Shown here: positions 23,986-39,119 of the stretch, piece by piece
Position numbering within the stretch: the first letter of the stretch is position 1
How the letters are laid out: each line of letters opens with the position of its first letter
DNA from: Odiellus spinosus
Lineage: Eukaryota; Arthropoda; Arachnida; Opiliones; Phalangiidae
Direction: 5' to 3'
Length of the DNA stretch: 64,000 bases
Assembly: GCA_963920705.1 (NCBI GenBank)
Contig: OY987232.1
Coordinates: 2,852,001-2,916,000 of the forward strand
Position numbers and translations under genes: made by a program
Notes under the pieces: generated by a model
Databases searched by the model: none
The model's input: the letters and a program-made list of their open reading frames with translations, nothing else
What the model was told of the DNA's origin: nothing

Positions 23986-26900
23986 GTGAATCTATATTTG
24001 GGAAATTTGTGGATCTATACTTGGGAAATTTGTGGATCTATACTTGGGAAATTTGTGGATCTATACTTGGGAAATTTGTGGATCAATACTTGGGAAATTT
24101 GTGGATCTATACTTGGGAAATTTTGTGGATCTATACTTGGGAAATTTGTGGATCTATACTTGGGAAATTTTTGGATCTCTACTTGGAAAATTTGTGAATC
24201 TATACTTGGAAAATTTGTGAATCTATACTTATGAAATTTGTGAATCTATACTTGGGAAATTTATGAGTCTATACTTGGTAAATTTGTGAATCTATACTTA
24301 CGAAATTTGTGAATCTATATTTGGAAAATTTGTAAATCTATATTTGGGAAATTTGTGAATCTATACTTGGGAAATTTGTGAATCTATACTTGGGAAATTT
24401 GTGGATCTATCCTTGGGAAATTTGTGGATCTATCCTTGGGAAATTTGTGGATCTATACTTTTGAAATTTGTGGATCTATACTTGGGAAATTTGTGGATCT
24501 ATACTTGGGAAATTTTGTGGATCTATACTTGGGAAATTTGTGGATCTATACTTGGGAAATTTGTGGATCTATACTTAGGGAATTTTTGAATTTATACTTG
24601 GGAAATTTGTGCATCTATACTTGGGAAATTTGTGGATCTATACTTGGGAAATTTGTGTATCTATACTTGGGAAATTTGTGGATCTATACTTGGGAAATTT
24701 GTGGATTTATACTTAGTGAATTTGTGAATCTATACTTGGAAAATTTGTGAATCTATACTTGGAAAATTTGTGAATCTATACTTGGAAAATTTGTGAATCT
24801 ATACTTGGAAAATTTGTGAATCTATACTTGGAAAATTTGTGAATCTATACTTGGAAAATTTGTGGATCTATACTTGGGAAATTTGTGGATCTATACTTGG
24901 GAAATTTGTGGATCTATACTTGGGAAATTTGTGGATCTCTACTTGGAAAATTTGTGAATCTATACTTATGAAATATGTGAATCTATACTTGGGAAATTTG
25001 TGAATCTATACTTGGGAAATTTGTGGATCTATACTTGGGAAATTTGTGCATCTATACTTGGGAAATTTGTGGATCAATACTTGGGAAATTTGTGGATCAA
25101 TACTTGGGAAATTTGTGGATCTATACTTGGGAAATTTTGTGGATCTATACTTGGGAAATTTGTGGATCTATACTTGGGAAATTTTTGGATCTCTACTTGG
25201 AAAATTTGTGAATCTATACTTGGAAAATTTGTGAATCTATCCTTATGAAATTTGTGAATCTATACTTGGGAAATTTATGAGTCTATACTTGGTAAATTTG
25301 TGAATCTATACTTACGAAATTTGTGAATCTATATTTGGAAAATTTGTAAATCTATATTTGGGAAATTTGTGAATCTATACTTGGGAAATTTGTGAATCTA
25401 TACTTGGGAAATTTGTGGATCTATCCTTGGGAAATTTGTGGATCTATCCTTGGGAAATTTGTGGATCTATACTTTTGAAATTTGTGGATCTATACTTGGG
25501 AAATTTGTGGATCTATACTTGGGAAATTTTGTGGATCTATACTTGGGAAATTTGTGGATCTATACTTGGGAAATTTGTGGATCTATACTTAGGGAATTTT
25601 TGAATTTATACTTTGGAAATTTGTGCATCTATACTTGGGAAATTTGTGGATCTATACTTGGGAAATTTGTGGATCTATACTTGGGAAATTTGTGTATCTA
25701 TACTTGGGAAATTTGTGGATCTATACTTGGGAAATTTGTGGATTTATACTTAGGGAATTTGTGAATCTATACTTGGAAAATTTGTGAATCTATACTTGGA
25801 AAATTTGTGAATCTATACTTGGAAAATTTGTGAATCTATACTTGGAAAATTTGTGAATCTATCCTTATGAAATTTGTGAATCTATACTTGGGAAATTTGT
25901 GAATCTATACTTGGGAAATTTGTGGATCTATACTTGGGAAATTTGTGAATCTATATTTGGAAAATTTGTGAATCTATATTTGGGAAATTTGTGAATCTAT
26001 ACTTGGGAAATTTGAGAATCTATATTTGGGAAATTTGTGGATCTATACTTGGGAAATTTGTGGATCTATACTTGGGAAATTTGTGGATCTATACTTGGGA
26101 AATTTGTGGATCAATACTTGGGAAATTTGTGGATCTATACTTGGGAAATTTTGTGGATCTATACTTGGGAAATTTGTGGATCTATACTTGGTAAATTTTT
26201 GGATCTCTACTTGGAAAATTTGTGAATCTATACTTGGAAAATTTGTGAATCTATCCTTATGAAATTTGTGAATCTATACTTGGGAAATTTATGAGTCTAT
26301 ACTTGGTAAATTTGTGAATCTATACTTACGAAATTTGTGAATCTATATTTGGAAAATTTGTAAATCTATATTTGGGAAATTTGTGAATCTATACTTGGGA
26401 AATTTGTGAATCTATACTTGGGAAATTTGTGGATCTATCCTTGGGAAATTTGTGGATCTATCCTTGGGAAATTTGTGGATCTATACTTTTGAAATTTGTG
26501 GATCTATACTTGGGAAATTTGTGGATCTATACTTGGGAAATTTTGTGGATCTATACTTGGGAAATTTGTGGATCTATACTTGGGAAATTTGTGGATCTAT
26601 ACTTAGGGAATTTTTGAATTTATACTTGGGAAATTTGTGCATCTATACTTGGGAAATTTGTGGATCTATACTTGGGAAATTTGTGTATCTATACTTGGGA
26701 AATTTGTGGATCTATACTTGGGAAATTTGTGGATTTATACTTAGTGAATTTGTGAATCTATACTTGGAAAATTTGTGAATCTATACTTGGAAAATTTGTG
26801 AATCTATACTTGGAAAATTTGTGAATCTATACTTGGAAAATTTGTGAATCTATACTTGGAAAATTTGTGAATCTATACTTGGAAAATTTGTGAATCTATA

Positions 26901-28041
26901 CTTGGAAAATTTGTGGATCTATACTTGGGAAATTTGTGGATCTATACTTGGGAAATTTGTGGATCTATACTTGGGAAATTTGTGGATCTCTACTTGGAAA
27001 ATTTGTGAATCTATACTTATGAAATATGTGAATCTATACTTGGGAAATTTGTGGATCTATACTTGGGAAATTTGTGCATCTATACTTGGGAAATTTGTGG
27101 ATCTATACTTGGGAAATTTGTGGATCAATACTTGGGAAATTTGTGGATCTATACTTGGGAAATTTTGTGGATCTATACTTGGGAAATTTGTGGATCTATA
27201 CTTGGGAAATTTTTGGATCTCTACTTGGAAAATTTGTGAATCTATACTTGGAAAATTTGTGAATCTATCCTTATGAAATTTGTGAATCTATACTTGGGAA
27301 ATTTATGAGTCTATACTTGGTAAATTTGTGAATCTATACTTACGAAATTTGTGAATCTATATTTGGAAAATTTGTAAATCTATATTTGGGAAATTTGTGA
27401 ATCTATACTTGGGAAATTTGTGAATCTATACTTGGGAAATTTATGGATCTATCCTTGGGAAATTTGTGGATCTATCCTTGGGAAATTTGTGGATCTATAC
27501 TTTTGAAATTTGTGGATCTATACTTGGGAAATTTGTGGATCTATACTTGGGAAATTTTGTGGATCTATACTTGGGAAATTTGTGGATCTATACTTGGGAA
27601 ATTTGTGGATCTATACTTAGGGAATTTTTGAATTTATACTTTGGAAATTTGTGCATCTATACTTGGGAAATTTGTGGATCTATACTTGGGAAATTTGTGT
27701 ATCTATACTTGGGAAATTTGTGGATCTATACTTGGGAAATTTGTGGATTTATACTTAGGGAATTTGTGAATCTATACTTGGAAAATTTGTGAATCTATAC
27801 TTGGAAAATTTGTGAATCTATACTTGGAAAATTTGTGAATCTATACTTGGAAAATTTGTGAATCTATACTTGGAAAATTTGTGAATCTATACTTGGAAAA
27901 TTTGTGGATCTATACTTGGGAAATTTGTGGATCTATACTTGGGAAATTTGTGGATCTATACTTGGGAAATTTGTGGATCTCTACTTGGAAAATTTGTGAA
28001 TCTATACTTATGAAATATGTGAATCTATACTTGGGAAATTT
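23986..28041 (+). repeat. Four consecutive 1,014-bp HOR copies
   Basis: CTTTTGAAATTT lies at 24458, 25472, 26486 and 27500, exactly 1,014 bp apart. Segments beginning 24009, 25023, 26037 and 27051 keep the same spacing. 1,014 is 44 x 23 plus 2, matching the two 24-bp AAATTTTGTG units per copy. The copies differ by scattered single bases, for example CTTTGGAAATTT near 25612 and 27639. This is the cleanest HOR run in the window. Confidence 0.88.
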
Positions 28042-31000
28042 GTGGATCTATACTTGGGAAATTTGTGGATCTATACTTGGGAAATTTGTGCATCTATACT
28101 TGGGAAATTTGTGGATCTATACTTGGGAAATTTGTGGATCTATACTTGGGAAATTTGTGGATCTATGCTTGGGAAATTTGTGCACCTATACTTGGGAAAT
28201 TTGTGGATCTATACTTGGGAAATTTGTGGATCTATACTTGGGAAATTTGTGGATCTATACTTGGGAAATTTGTGGATCTATACTTAGGGAATTTTTGAAT
28301 TTATACTTGGGAAATTTGTGCATCTATACTTGGGAAATTTGTGGATCTATACTTGGGAAATTTGATTATCTATACTTGGGAAATTTGTGGATTTATACTT
28401 AGGGAATTTGTGAATCTATACTTGGAAAATTTGTGAATCTATACTTGGAAAATTTGTGAATCTATACTTGGAAAATTTGTGAATCTATACTTGGAAAATT
28501 TGTGAATCTATACTTGGAAAATTTGTGAATCTATACTTGGAAAATTTGTGAATCTATACTTGGAAAATTTGTGGATCTATACTTGTGAAATTTGTGGATC
28601 TATACTTGGGAAATTTGTGGATCTATACTTGGGAAATTTTGTGGATCTATACCTGGGAAATTTGTGGATCTATACTTGGGAAATTTGTGGATCTCTACTT
28701 GGAAAATTTGTGAATCTATACTTGGAAAATTTGTGAATCTATCCTTATGAAATTTGTGAATCTATACTTGGGAAATTTGTGAATCTATACTTGGGAAATT
28801 TGTGGATCTATACTTGGGAAATTTGTCGATCTATACTTGGGAAATTTTTGGATCTATACTTGGGAAATTTGTGGATATATACTTGGGAAATTTGTGGATA
28901 TATACTTGGGAAATTTGTGGATCTATGCTTGGGAAATTTGTGCATCTATACTTGGGAAATTTGTGGATCTATACTTGGGAAATTTGTGGATCTATACTTG
29001 GGAAATTTGTGGATCTATATTTGGGAAATTTGTGGATCTATACTTAGGGAATTTGTGAATCTATACTTGGGGAATTTGTGAATCTATACTTGGGAAATTT
29101 GTGAATCTATACTTGGGAAATTTGTGAATTTATACTTAGGAAATTTGTGCATCTATACTTGGGAAATTTGTGGATCTATACTTGGGAAATTTGTGGATCT
29201 ATACTTGGGAAATTTGTGGACCTCTACTTGGAAAATTTGTGAATCTATACTTGGAAAATTTGTGAATCTATCCTTATGAAATTTGTGAATCTATACTTGG
29301 GAAATTTATGAGTCTATACTTGGTAAATTTGTGAATCTATTCTTGGGAAATTTGTGAATCTATATTTGGGAAATTTGTGAATCTATATTGGGAAATTTGT
29401 GAATCTATACTTGGGAAATTTGTGAATCTATATTTGGGAAATTTGTGGATCTATACTTGGGAAATTTGTGGATCTATACTTGGGAAATTTGTGGATCTAT
29501 ACTTGGGAAATTTGTGGATCAATACTTGGGAAATTTGTGGATCTCTACTTGGAAAATTTGTGAATCTATACTTATGAAATTTGTGAATCTATACTTGGGA
29601 AATTTGTGAATCTATACTTGGGAAATCTGTGAATCTATACTTGGGAAATTTGTGAATCTATACTTGGGAAATTTGTGCATCTATACTTGGGAAATTTGTG
29701 GATCTATACTTGGGAAATTTGTGGATCTATACTTGGGAAATTTGTGGATATATACTTGGGAAATTTGTGGATCTATGCTTGGGAAATTTGTGCACCTATA
29801 CTTGGGAAATTTGTGGATCTATACTTGGGAAATTTGTGGATCTATACTTGGGAAATTTGTGGATCTATACTTGGGAAATTTGTGGATCTATACTTAGGGA
29901 ATTTTTGAATTTATACTTGGGAAATTTGTGGATCTATACTTGGGAAATTTGTGGATCTATACTTGGGAAATTTGTGAATCTATACTTGGGAAATTTGTGC
30001 ATCTATACTTGGGAAATTTGTGGATCTATACTTGGGAAATTTGTGGATCTATACTTGGGAAATTTGTGGATATATACTTGGGAAATTTGTGGATCTATGC
30101 TTGGGAAATTTGTGCACCTATACTTGGGAAATTTGTGGATCTATACTTGGGAAATTTGTGGATCTATACTTGGGAAATTTGTGGATCTATACTTGGGAAA
30201 TTTGTGGATCTATACTTAGGGAATTTTTGAATTTATACTTGGGAAATTTGTGCATCTATACTTGGGAAATTTGTGGATCTATACTTGGGAAATTTGATTA
30301 TCTATACTTGGGAAATTTGTGGATTTATACTTAGGGAATTTGTGAATCTATACTTGGAAAATTTGTGAATCTATACTTGGAAAATTTGTGAATCTATACT
30401 TGGAAAATTTGTGAATCTATACTTGGAAAATTTGTGAATCTATACTTGGAAAATTTGTGAATCTATACTTGGAAAATTTGTGGATCTATACTTGTGAAAT
30501 TTGTGGATCTATACTTGTGAAATTTGTGGATCTATACTTGGGAAATTTGTGGATCTATACTTGGGAAATTTGTGAATCTATACTTGGGAAATTTGTGGAT
30601 CTATACTTGGGAAATTTGTGCATCTATACTTGGGAAATTTGTGGATCTATACTTGGGAAATTTGTGGATCTATACTTGGGAAATTTGTATATATATACTT
30701 GGGAAATTTGTGGATCTATGCTTGGGAAATTTGTGCACCTATACTTGGGAAATTTGTGGATCTATACTTGGGAAATTTGTGGATCTATACTTGGGAAATT
30801 TGTGGATCTATACTTGGGAAATTTGTGGATCTATACTTAGGGAATTTTTGAATTTATACTTGGGAAATTTGTGCATCTATACTTGGGAAATTTGTGGATC
30901 TATACTTGGGAAATTTGATTATCTATACTTGGGAAATTTGTGGATTTATACTTAGGGAATTTGTGAATCTATACTTGGAAAATTTGTGAATCTATACTTG

Positions 31001-31837
31001 GAAAATTTGTGAATCTATACTTGGAAAATTTGTGAATCTATACTTGGAAAATTTGTGAATCTATACTTGGAAAATTTGTGAATCTATACTTGGAAAATTT
31101 GTGAATCTATACTTGGAAAATTTGTGGATCTATACTTGTGAAATTTGTGGATCTATACTTGGGAAATTTGTGGATCTATACTTGGGAAATTTGTGGATCT
31201 ATACTTGGGAAATTTTGTGGATCTATACCTGGGAAATTTGTGGATCTATACTTGGGAAATTTGTGGATCTCTACTTGGAAAATTTGTGAATCTATACTTG
31301 TGAAATTTGTGGATCTATACTTGTGAAATTTGTGGATCTATACTTGGGAAATTTGTGGATCTATACTTGGGAAATTTGTGAATCTATACTTGGGAAATTT
31401 GTGGATCTATACTTGGGAAATTTGTGCATCTATACTTGGGAAATTTGTGGATCTATACTTGGGAAATTTGTGGATCTATACTTGGGAAATTTGTGGATAT
31501 ATACTTGGGAAATTTGTGCACCTATACTTGGGAAATTTGTGGATCTATACTTGGGAAATTTGTGGATCTATACTTGGGAAATTTGTGGATCTATACTTGG
31601 GAAATTTGTGGATCTATACTTGGGAAATTTGTGGATCTATACTTAGGGAATTTTTGAATTTATACTTGGGAAATTTGTGCATCTATACTTGGGAAATTTG
31701 TGGATCTATACTTGGGAAATTTGATTATCTATACTTGGGAAATTTGTGGATTTATACTTAGGGAATTTGTGAATCTATACTTGGAAAATTTGTGAATCTA
31801 TACTTGGAAAATTTGTGAATCTATACTTGGAAAATTT
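28042..31837 (+). repeat. First copy of a 3,290-bp HOR
   Basis: 28548-31837 matches 31838 onward at an offset of 3,290 bp. Marker variants confined mainly to 28-39 kb appear here: GTGCACCTATAC, TTTGATTATC, ACTTGTGAAATTT, CTATACCTGGG and a 22-bp CTATATTGGGAAA unit (near 29385). The HOR itself contains nested 644- and 806-bp sub-repeats (30457 and 31101; 30524 and 31330). Confidence 0.82.
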
Positions 31838-34800
31838 GTGAATCTATACTTGGAAAATTTGTGGATCTATACTTGTGAAATTTGTGGATCTATACTTGGG
31901 AAATTTGTGGATCTATACTTGGGAAATTTTGTGGATCTATACCTGGGAAATTTGTGGATCTATACTTGGGAAATTTGTGGATCTCTACTTGGAAAATTTG
32001 TGAATCTATACTTGGAAAATTTGTGAATCTATCCTTATGAAATTTGTGAATCTATACTTGGGAAATTTGTGAATCTATACTTGGGAAATTTGTGGATCTA
32101 TACTTGGGAAATTTGTCGATCTATACTTGGGAAATTTTTGGATCTATACTTGGGAAATTTGTGGATATATACTTGGGAAATTTGTGGATATATACTTGGG
32201 AAATTTGTGGATCTATGCTTGGGAAATTTGTGCATCTATACTTGGGAAATTTGTGGATCTTTACTTGGGAAATTTGTGGATCTATACTTGGGAAATTTGT
32301 GGATCTATATTTGGGAAATTTGTGGATCTATACTTAGGGAATTTGTGAATCTATACTTGGGGAATTTGTGAATCTATACTTGGGAAATTTGTGAATCTAT
32401 ACTTGGGAAATTTGTGAATTTATACTTAGGAAATTTGTGCATCTATACTTGGGAAATTTGTGGATCTATACTTGGGAAATTTGTGGATCTATACTTGGGA
32501 AATTTGTGGACCTCTACTTGGAAAATTTGTGAATCTATACTTGGAAAATTTGTGAATCTATCCTTATGAAATTTGTGAATCTATACTTGGGAAATTTATG
32601 AGTCTATACTTGGTAAATTTGTGAATCTATTCTTGGGAAATTTGTGAATCTATATTTGGGAAATTTGTGAATCTATATTGGGAAATTTGTGAATCTATAC
32701 TTGGGAAATTTGTGAATCTATATTTGGGAAATTTGTGGATCTATACTTGGGAAATTTGTGGATCTATACTTGGGAAATTTGTGGATCTATACTTGGGAAA
32801 TTTGTGGATCAATACTTGGGAAATTTGTGGATCTCTACTTGGAAAATTTGTGAATCTATACTTATGAAATTTGTGAATCTATACTTGGGAAATTTGTGAA
32901 TCTATACTTGGGAAATCTGTGAATCTATACTTGGGAAATTTGTGAATCTATACTTGGGAAATTTGTGCATCTATACTTGGGAAATTTGTGGATCTATACT
33001 TGGGAAATTTGTGGATCTATACTTGGGAAATTTGTGGATATATACTTGGGAAATTTGTGGATCTATGCTTGGGAAATTTGTGCACCTATACTTGGGAAAT
33101 TTGTGGATCTATACTTGGGAAATTTGTGGATCTATACTTGGGAAATTTGTGGATCTATACTTGGGAAATTTGTGGATCTATACTTAGGGAATTTTTGAAT
33201 TTATACTTGGGAAATTTGTGGATCTATACTTGGGAAATTTGTGGATCTATACTTGGGAAATTTGTGAATCTATACTTGGGAAATTTGTGCATCTATACTT
33301 GGGAAATTTGTGGATCTATACTTGGGAAATTTGTGGATCTATACTTGGGAAATTTGTGGATATATACTTGGGAAATTTGTGGATCTATGCTTGGGAAATT
33401 TGTGCACCTATACTTGGGAAATTTGTGGATCTATACTTGGGAAATTTGTGGATCTATACTTGGGAAATTTGTGGATCTATACTTGGGAAATTTGTGGATC
33501 TATACTTAGGGAATTTTTGAATTTATACTTGGGAAATTTGTGCATCTATACTTGGGAAATTTGTGGATCTATACTTGGGAAATTTGATTATCTATACTTG
33601 GGAAATTTGTGGATTTATACTTAGGGAATTTGTGAATCTATACTTGGAAAATTTGTGAATCTATACTTGGAAAATTTGTGAATCTATACTTGGAAAATTT
33701 GTGAATCTATACTTGGAAAATTTGTGAATCTATACTTGGAAAATTTGTGAATCTATACTTGGAAAATTTGTGAATCTATACTTGGAAAATTTGTGGATCT
33801 ATACTTGTGAAATTTGTGGATCTATACTTGTGAAATTTGTGGATCTATACTTGGGAAATTTGTGGATCTATACTTGGGAAATTTGTGAATCTATACTTGG
33901 GAAATTTGTGGATCTATACTTGGGAAATTTGTGCATCTATACTTGGGAAATTTGTGGATCTATACTTGGGAAATTTGTGGATCTATACTTGGGAAATTTG
34001 TATATATATACTTGGGAAATTTGTGGATCTATGCTTGGGAAATTTGTGCACCTATACTTGGGAAATTTGTGGATCTATACTTGGGAAATTTGTGGATCTA
34101 TACTTGGGAAATTTGTGGATCTATACTTGGGAAATTTGTGGATCTATACTTAGGGAATTTTTGAATTTATACTTGGGAAATTTGTGCATCTATACTTGGG
34201 AAATTTGTGGATCTATACTTGGGAAATTTGATTATCTATACTTGGGAAATTTGTGGATTTATACTTAGGGAATTTGTGAATCTATACTTGGAAAATTTGT
34301 GAATCTATACTTGGAAAATTTGTGAATCTATACTTGGAAAATTTGTGAATCTATACTTGGAAAATTTGTGAATCTATACTTGGAAAATTTGTGAATCTAT
34401 ACTTGGAAAATTTGTGAATCTATACTTGTGAAATTTGTGGATCTATACTTGGGAAATTTGTGGATCTATACTTGGGAAATTTGTGGATCTATACTTGGGA
34501 AATTTTGTGGATCTATACCTGGGAAATTTGTGGATCTATACTTGGGAAATTTGTGGATCTCTACTTGGAAAATTTGTGAATCTATACTTGTGAAATTTGT
34601 GGATCTATACTTGTGAAATTTGTGGATCTATACTTGGGAAATTTGTGGATCTATACTTGGGAAATTTGTGAATCTATACTTGGGAAATTTGTGGATCTAT
34701 ACTTGGGAAATTTGTGCATCTATACTTGGGAAATTTGTGGATCTATACTTGGGAAATTTGTGGATCTATACTTGGGAAATTTGTGGATATATACTTGGGA

Positions 34801-36600
34801 AATTTGTGCACCTATACTTGGGAAATTTGTGGATCTATACTTGGGAAATTTGTGGATCTATACTTGGGAAATTTGTGGATCTATACTTGGGAAATTTGTG
34901 GATCTATACTTGGGAAATTTGTGGATCTATACTTAGGGAATTTTTGAATTTATACTTGGGAAATTTGTGCATCTATACTTGGGAAATTTGTGGATCTATA
35001 CTTGGGAAATTTGATTATCTATACTTGGGAAATTTGTGGATTTATACTTAGGGAATTTGTGAATCTATACTTGGAAAATTTGTGAATCTATACTTGGAAA
35101 ATTTGTGAATCTATACTTGGAAAATTTGTGAATCTATACTTGGAAAATTTGTGAATCTATACTTGGAAAATTTGTGAATCTATACTTGGAAAATTTGTGA
35201 ATCTATACTTGGAAAATTTGTGGATCTATACTTGTGAAATTTGTGGATCTATACTTGTGAAATTTGTGGATCTATACTTGGGAAATTTGTGGATCTATAC
35301 TTGGGAAATTTGTGAATCTATACTTGGGAAATTTGTGGATCTATACTTGGGAAATTTGTGCATCTATACTTGGGAAATTTGTGGATCTATACTTGGGAAA
35401 TTTGTGGATCTATACTTGGGAAATTTGTATATATATACTTGGGAAATTTGTGGATCTATGCTTGGGAAATTTGTGCACCTATACTTGGGAAATTTGTGGA
35501 TCTATACTTGGGAAATTTGTGGATCTATACTTGGGAAATTTGTGGATCTATACTTGGGAAATTTGTGGATCTATACTTAGGGAATTTTTGAATTTATACT
35601 TGGGAAATTTGTGCATCTATACTTGGGAAATTTGTGGATCTATACTTGGGAAATTTGATTATCTATACTTGGGAAATTTGTGGATTTATACTTAGGGAAT
35701 TTGTGAATCTATACTTGGAAAATTTGTGAATCTATACTTGGAAAATTTGTGAATCTATACTTGGAAAATTTGTGAATCTATACTTGGAAAATTTGTGAAT
35801 CTATACTTGGAAAATTTGTGAATCTATACTTGGAAAATTTGTGAATCTATACTTGTGAAATTTGTGGATCTATACTTGGGAAATTTGTGGATCTATACTT
35901 GGGAAATTTGTGGATCTATACTTGGGAAATTTTGTGGATCTATACCTGGGAAATTTGTGGATCTATACTTGGGAAATTTGTGGATCTCTACTTGGAAAAT
36001 TTGTGAATCTATACTTGTGAAATTTGTGGATCTATACTTGTGAAATTTGTGGATCTATACTTGGGAAATTTGTGGATCTATACTTGGGAAATTTGTGAAT
36101 CTATACTTGGGAAATTTGTGGATCTATACTTGGGAAATTTGTGCATCTATACTTGGGAAATTTGTGGATCTATACTTGGGAAATTTGTGGATCTATACTT
36201 GGGAAATTTGTGGATATATACTTGGGAAATTTGTGCACCTATACTTGGGAAATTTGTGGATCTATACTTGGGAAATTTGTGGATCTATACTTGGGAAATT
36301 TGTGGATCTATACTTGGGAAATTTGTGGATCTATACTTGGGAAATTTGTGGATCTATACTTAGGGAATTTTTGAATTTATACTTGGGAAATTTGTGCATC
36401 TATACTTGGGAAATTTGTGGATCTATACTTGGGAAATTTGATTATCTATACTTGGGAAATTTGTGGATTTATACTTAGGGAATTTGTGAATCTATACTTG
36501 GAAAATTTGTGAATCTATACTTGGAAAATTTGTGAATCTATACTTGGAAAATTTGTGAATCTATACTTGGAAAATTTGTGAATCTATACTTGGAAAATTT
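31838..36600 (+). repeat. Second 3,290-bp HOR copy plus a 1,427-bp tandem duplication
   Basis: 31838-35190 repeats the preceding HOR, with the offset moving from 3,290 to 3,313 and back, a one-unit gain and loss in the GGAAAA runs. 33770-35196 is then duplicated directly as 35197-36600, offset 1,427 bp (62 x 23 plus 1), including the GTATATATATAC variant near 34008 and 35427. Confidence 0.82.
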
Positions 36601-39119
36601 GTGAATCTATACTTGGAAAATTTGTGGATCTATACTTGTGAAATTTGTGGATCTATACTTGGGAAATTTGTGGATCTATACTTGGGAAATTTGTGGATCT
36701 ATACTTGGGAAATTTTGTGGATCTATACCTGGGAAATTTGTGGATCTATACTTGGGAAATTTGTGGATCTCTACTTGGAAAATTTGTGAATCTATACTTG
36801 GAAAATTTGTGAATCTATTCTTATGAAATTTGTGAATCTATACTTGGGAAATTTGTGAATCTATACTTGGGAAATTTGTGAATCTATACTTGGGAAATTT
36901 GTCGATCTATACTTGGGAAATTTGTGGATCTATACTTGGGAAATTTGTGAATCTATCCTTATGAAATTTGTGAATCTATACTTGGGAAATTTGTGAATCT
37001 ATACTTGGGAAATTTGTGAATCTATACTTGGGAAATTTGTCGATCTATACTTGGGAAATTTGTGCATCTATACTTGGGAAATTTGTGGATCTATACTTGG
37101 GAAATTTGTGGATCTATACTTGGGAAATTTGTGGATCTATACTTGGGAAATTTGTGGATATATACTTGGGAAATTTGTGGATCTATGCTTGGGAAATTTG
37201 TGCACCTATACTTGGGAAATTTGTGGATCTATACTTGGGAAATTTGTGGATCTATATTTGGGAAATTTGTGGATCTATACTTAGGGAATTTGTGGATCTA
37301 TACTTAGGGAATTTTTGAATTTATACTTGGGAAATTTGTGCATCTATACTTGGGAAATTTGTGGATCTATACTTGGGAAATTTGATTATCTATACTTGGG
37401 AAATTTGTGGATTTATACTTAGGGAATTTGTGAATCTATACTTGGGAAATTTGTGGACCTCTACTTGGAAAATTTGTGAATCTATACTTGGAAAATTTGT
37501 GAATCTATCCTTATGAAATTTTTGAATCTATACTTGGGAAATTTATGAGTCTATACTTGGTAAATTTGTGAATCTATTCTTGGGAAATTTGTGAATCTAT
37601 ATTTGGGAAATTTGTGAATCTATATTGGGAAATTTGTGAATCTATATTTGGGAAATTTGTGGATCTATACTTGGGAAATTTGTGGATCTATACTTGGGAA
37701 ATTTGTGGATCTATACTTGGGAAATTTGTGGATCTATACTTGGGAAATTTGTGGATCTATACTTGGGAAATTTGTGGATCTATACTTGGGAAATTTGTGG
37801 ATCTATACTTAGGGAATTTTTGAATTTATACTTGGGAAATTTGTGCATCTATACTTGGGAAATTTGTGGATCTATACTTGGGAAATTTGATTATCTATAC
37901 TTGGGAAATTTGTGGATTTATACTTAGGGAATTTGTGAATCTATACTTGGAAAATTTGTGAATCTATACTTGGAAAATTTGTGAATCTATACTTGGAAAA
38001 TTTGTGAATCTATACTTGGAAAATTTGTGAATCTATACTTGGAAAATTTGTGAATCTATACTTGGAAAATTTGTGAATCTATACTTGGAAAATTTGTGGA
38101 TCTATACTTGTGAAATTTGTGGATCTATACTTGGGAAATTTGTGGATCTATACTTGGGAAATTTGTGGATCTATACTTGGGAAATTTTGTGGATCTATAC
38201 CTGGGAAATTTGTGGATCTATACTTGGGAAATTTGTGGATCTCTACTTGGAAAATTTGTGAATCTATACTTGGAAAATTTGTGAATCTATCCTTATGAAA
38301 TTTGTGAATCTATACTTGGGAAATTTGTGAATCTATACTTGGGAAATTTGTGAATCTATACTTGGGAAATTTGTCGATCTATACTTGGGAAATTTGTGGA
38401 TCTATACTTGGGAAATTTGTGCATCTATACTTGGGAAATTTGTGGATCTATACTTGGGAAATTTGTGGATCTATACTTGGGAAATTTGTGGATATATACT
38501 TGGGAAATTTGTGGATCTATGCTTGGGAAATTTGTGCACCTATACTTGGGAAATTTGTGGATCTATACTTGGGAAATTTGTGGATCTATATTTGGGAAAT
38601 TTGTGGATCTATACTTAGGGAATTTGTGGATCTATACTTAGGGAATTTTTGAATTTATACTTGGGAAATTTGTGCATCTATACTTGGGAAATTTGTGGAT
38701 CTATACTTGGGATATTTGATTATCTATACTTGGGAAATTTGTGGATTTATACTTAGGGAATTTGTGAATCTATACTTGGGAAATTTGTGGACCTCTACTT
38801 GGAAAATTTGTGAATCTATACTTGGAAAATTTGTGAATCTATCCTTATGAAATTTGTGAATCTATACTTGGGAAATTTATGAGTCTATACTTGGTAAATT
38901 TGTGAATCTATTCTTGGGAAATTTGTGAATCTATATTTGGGAAATTTGTGAATCTATATTGGGAAATTTGTGAATCTATATTTGGGAAATTTGTGGATCT
39001 ATACTTGGGAAATTTGTGGATCTATACTTGGGAAATTTGTGGATCTATACTTGGGAAATTTGTGGATCAATACTTGGGAAATTTGTGGATCTCTACTTGG
39101 AAAATTTGTGAATCTATAC
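36601..39119 (+). repeat. Two copies of a 1.33-1.47 kb HOR
   Basis: 36601-36800 matches 38073-38270 at an offset of 1,472 bp, while 37016-37823 matches 38350-39157 at 1,334 bp. The difference is six units. The 22-bp CTATATTGGGAAA unit recurs near 37623 and 38957. GTGCACC and GATTATC markers end here; the last GATTATC unit, near 38718, follows a GGGATATTT change. Confidence 0.76.
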
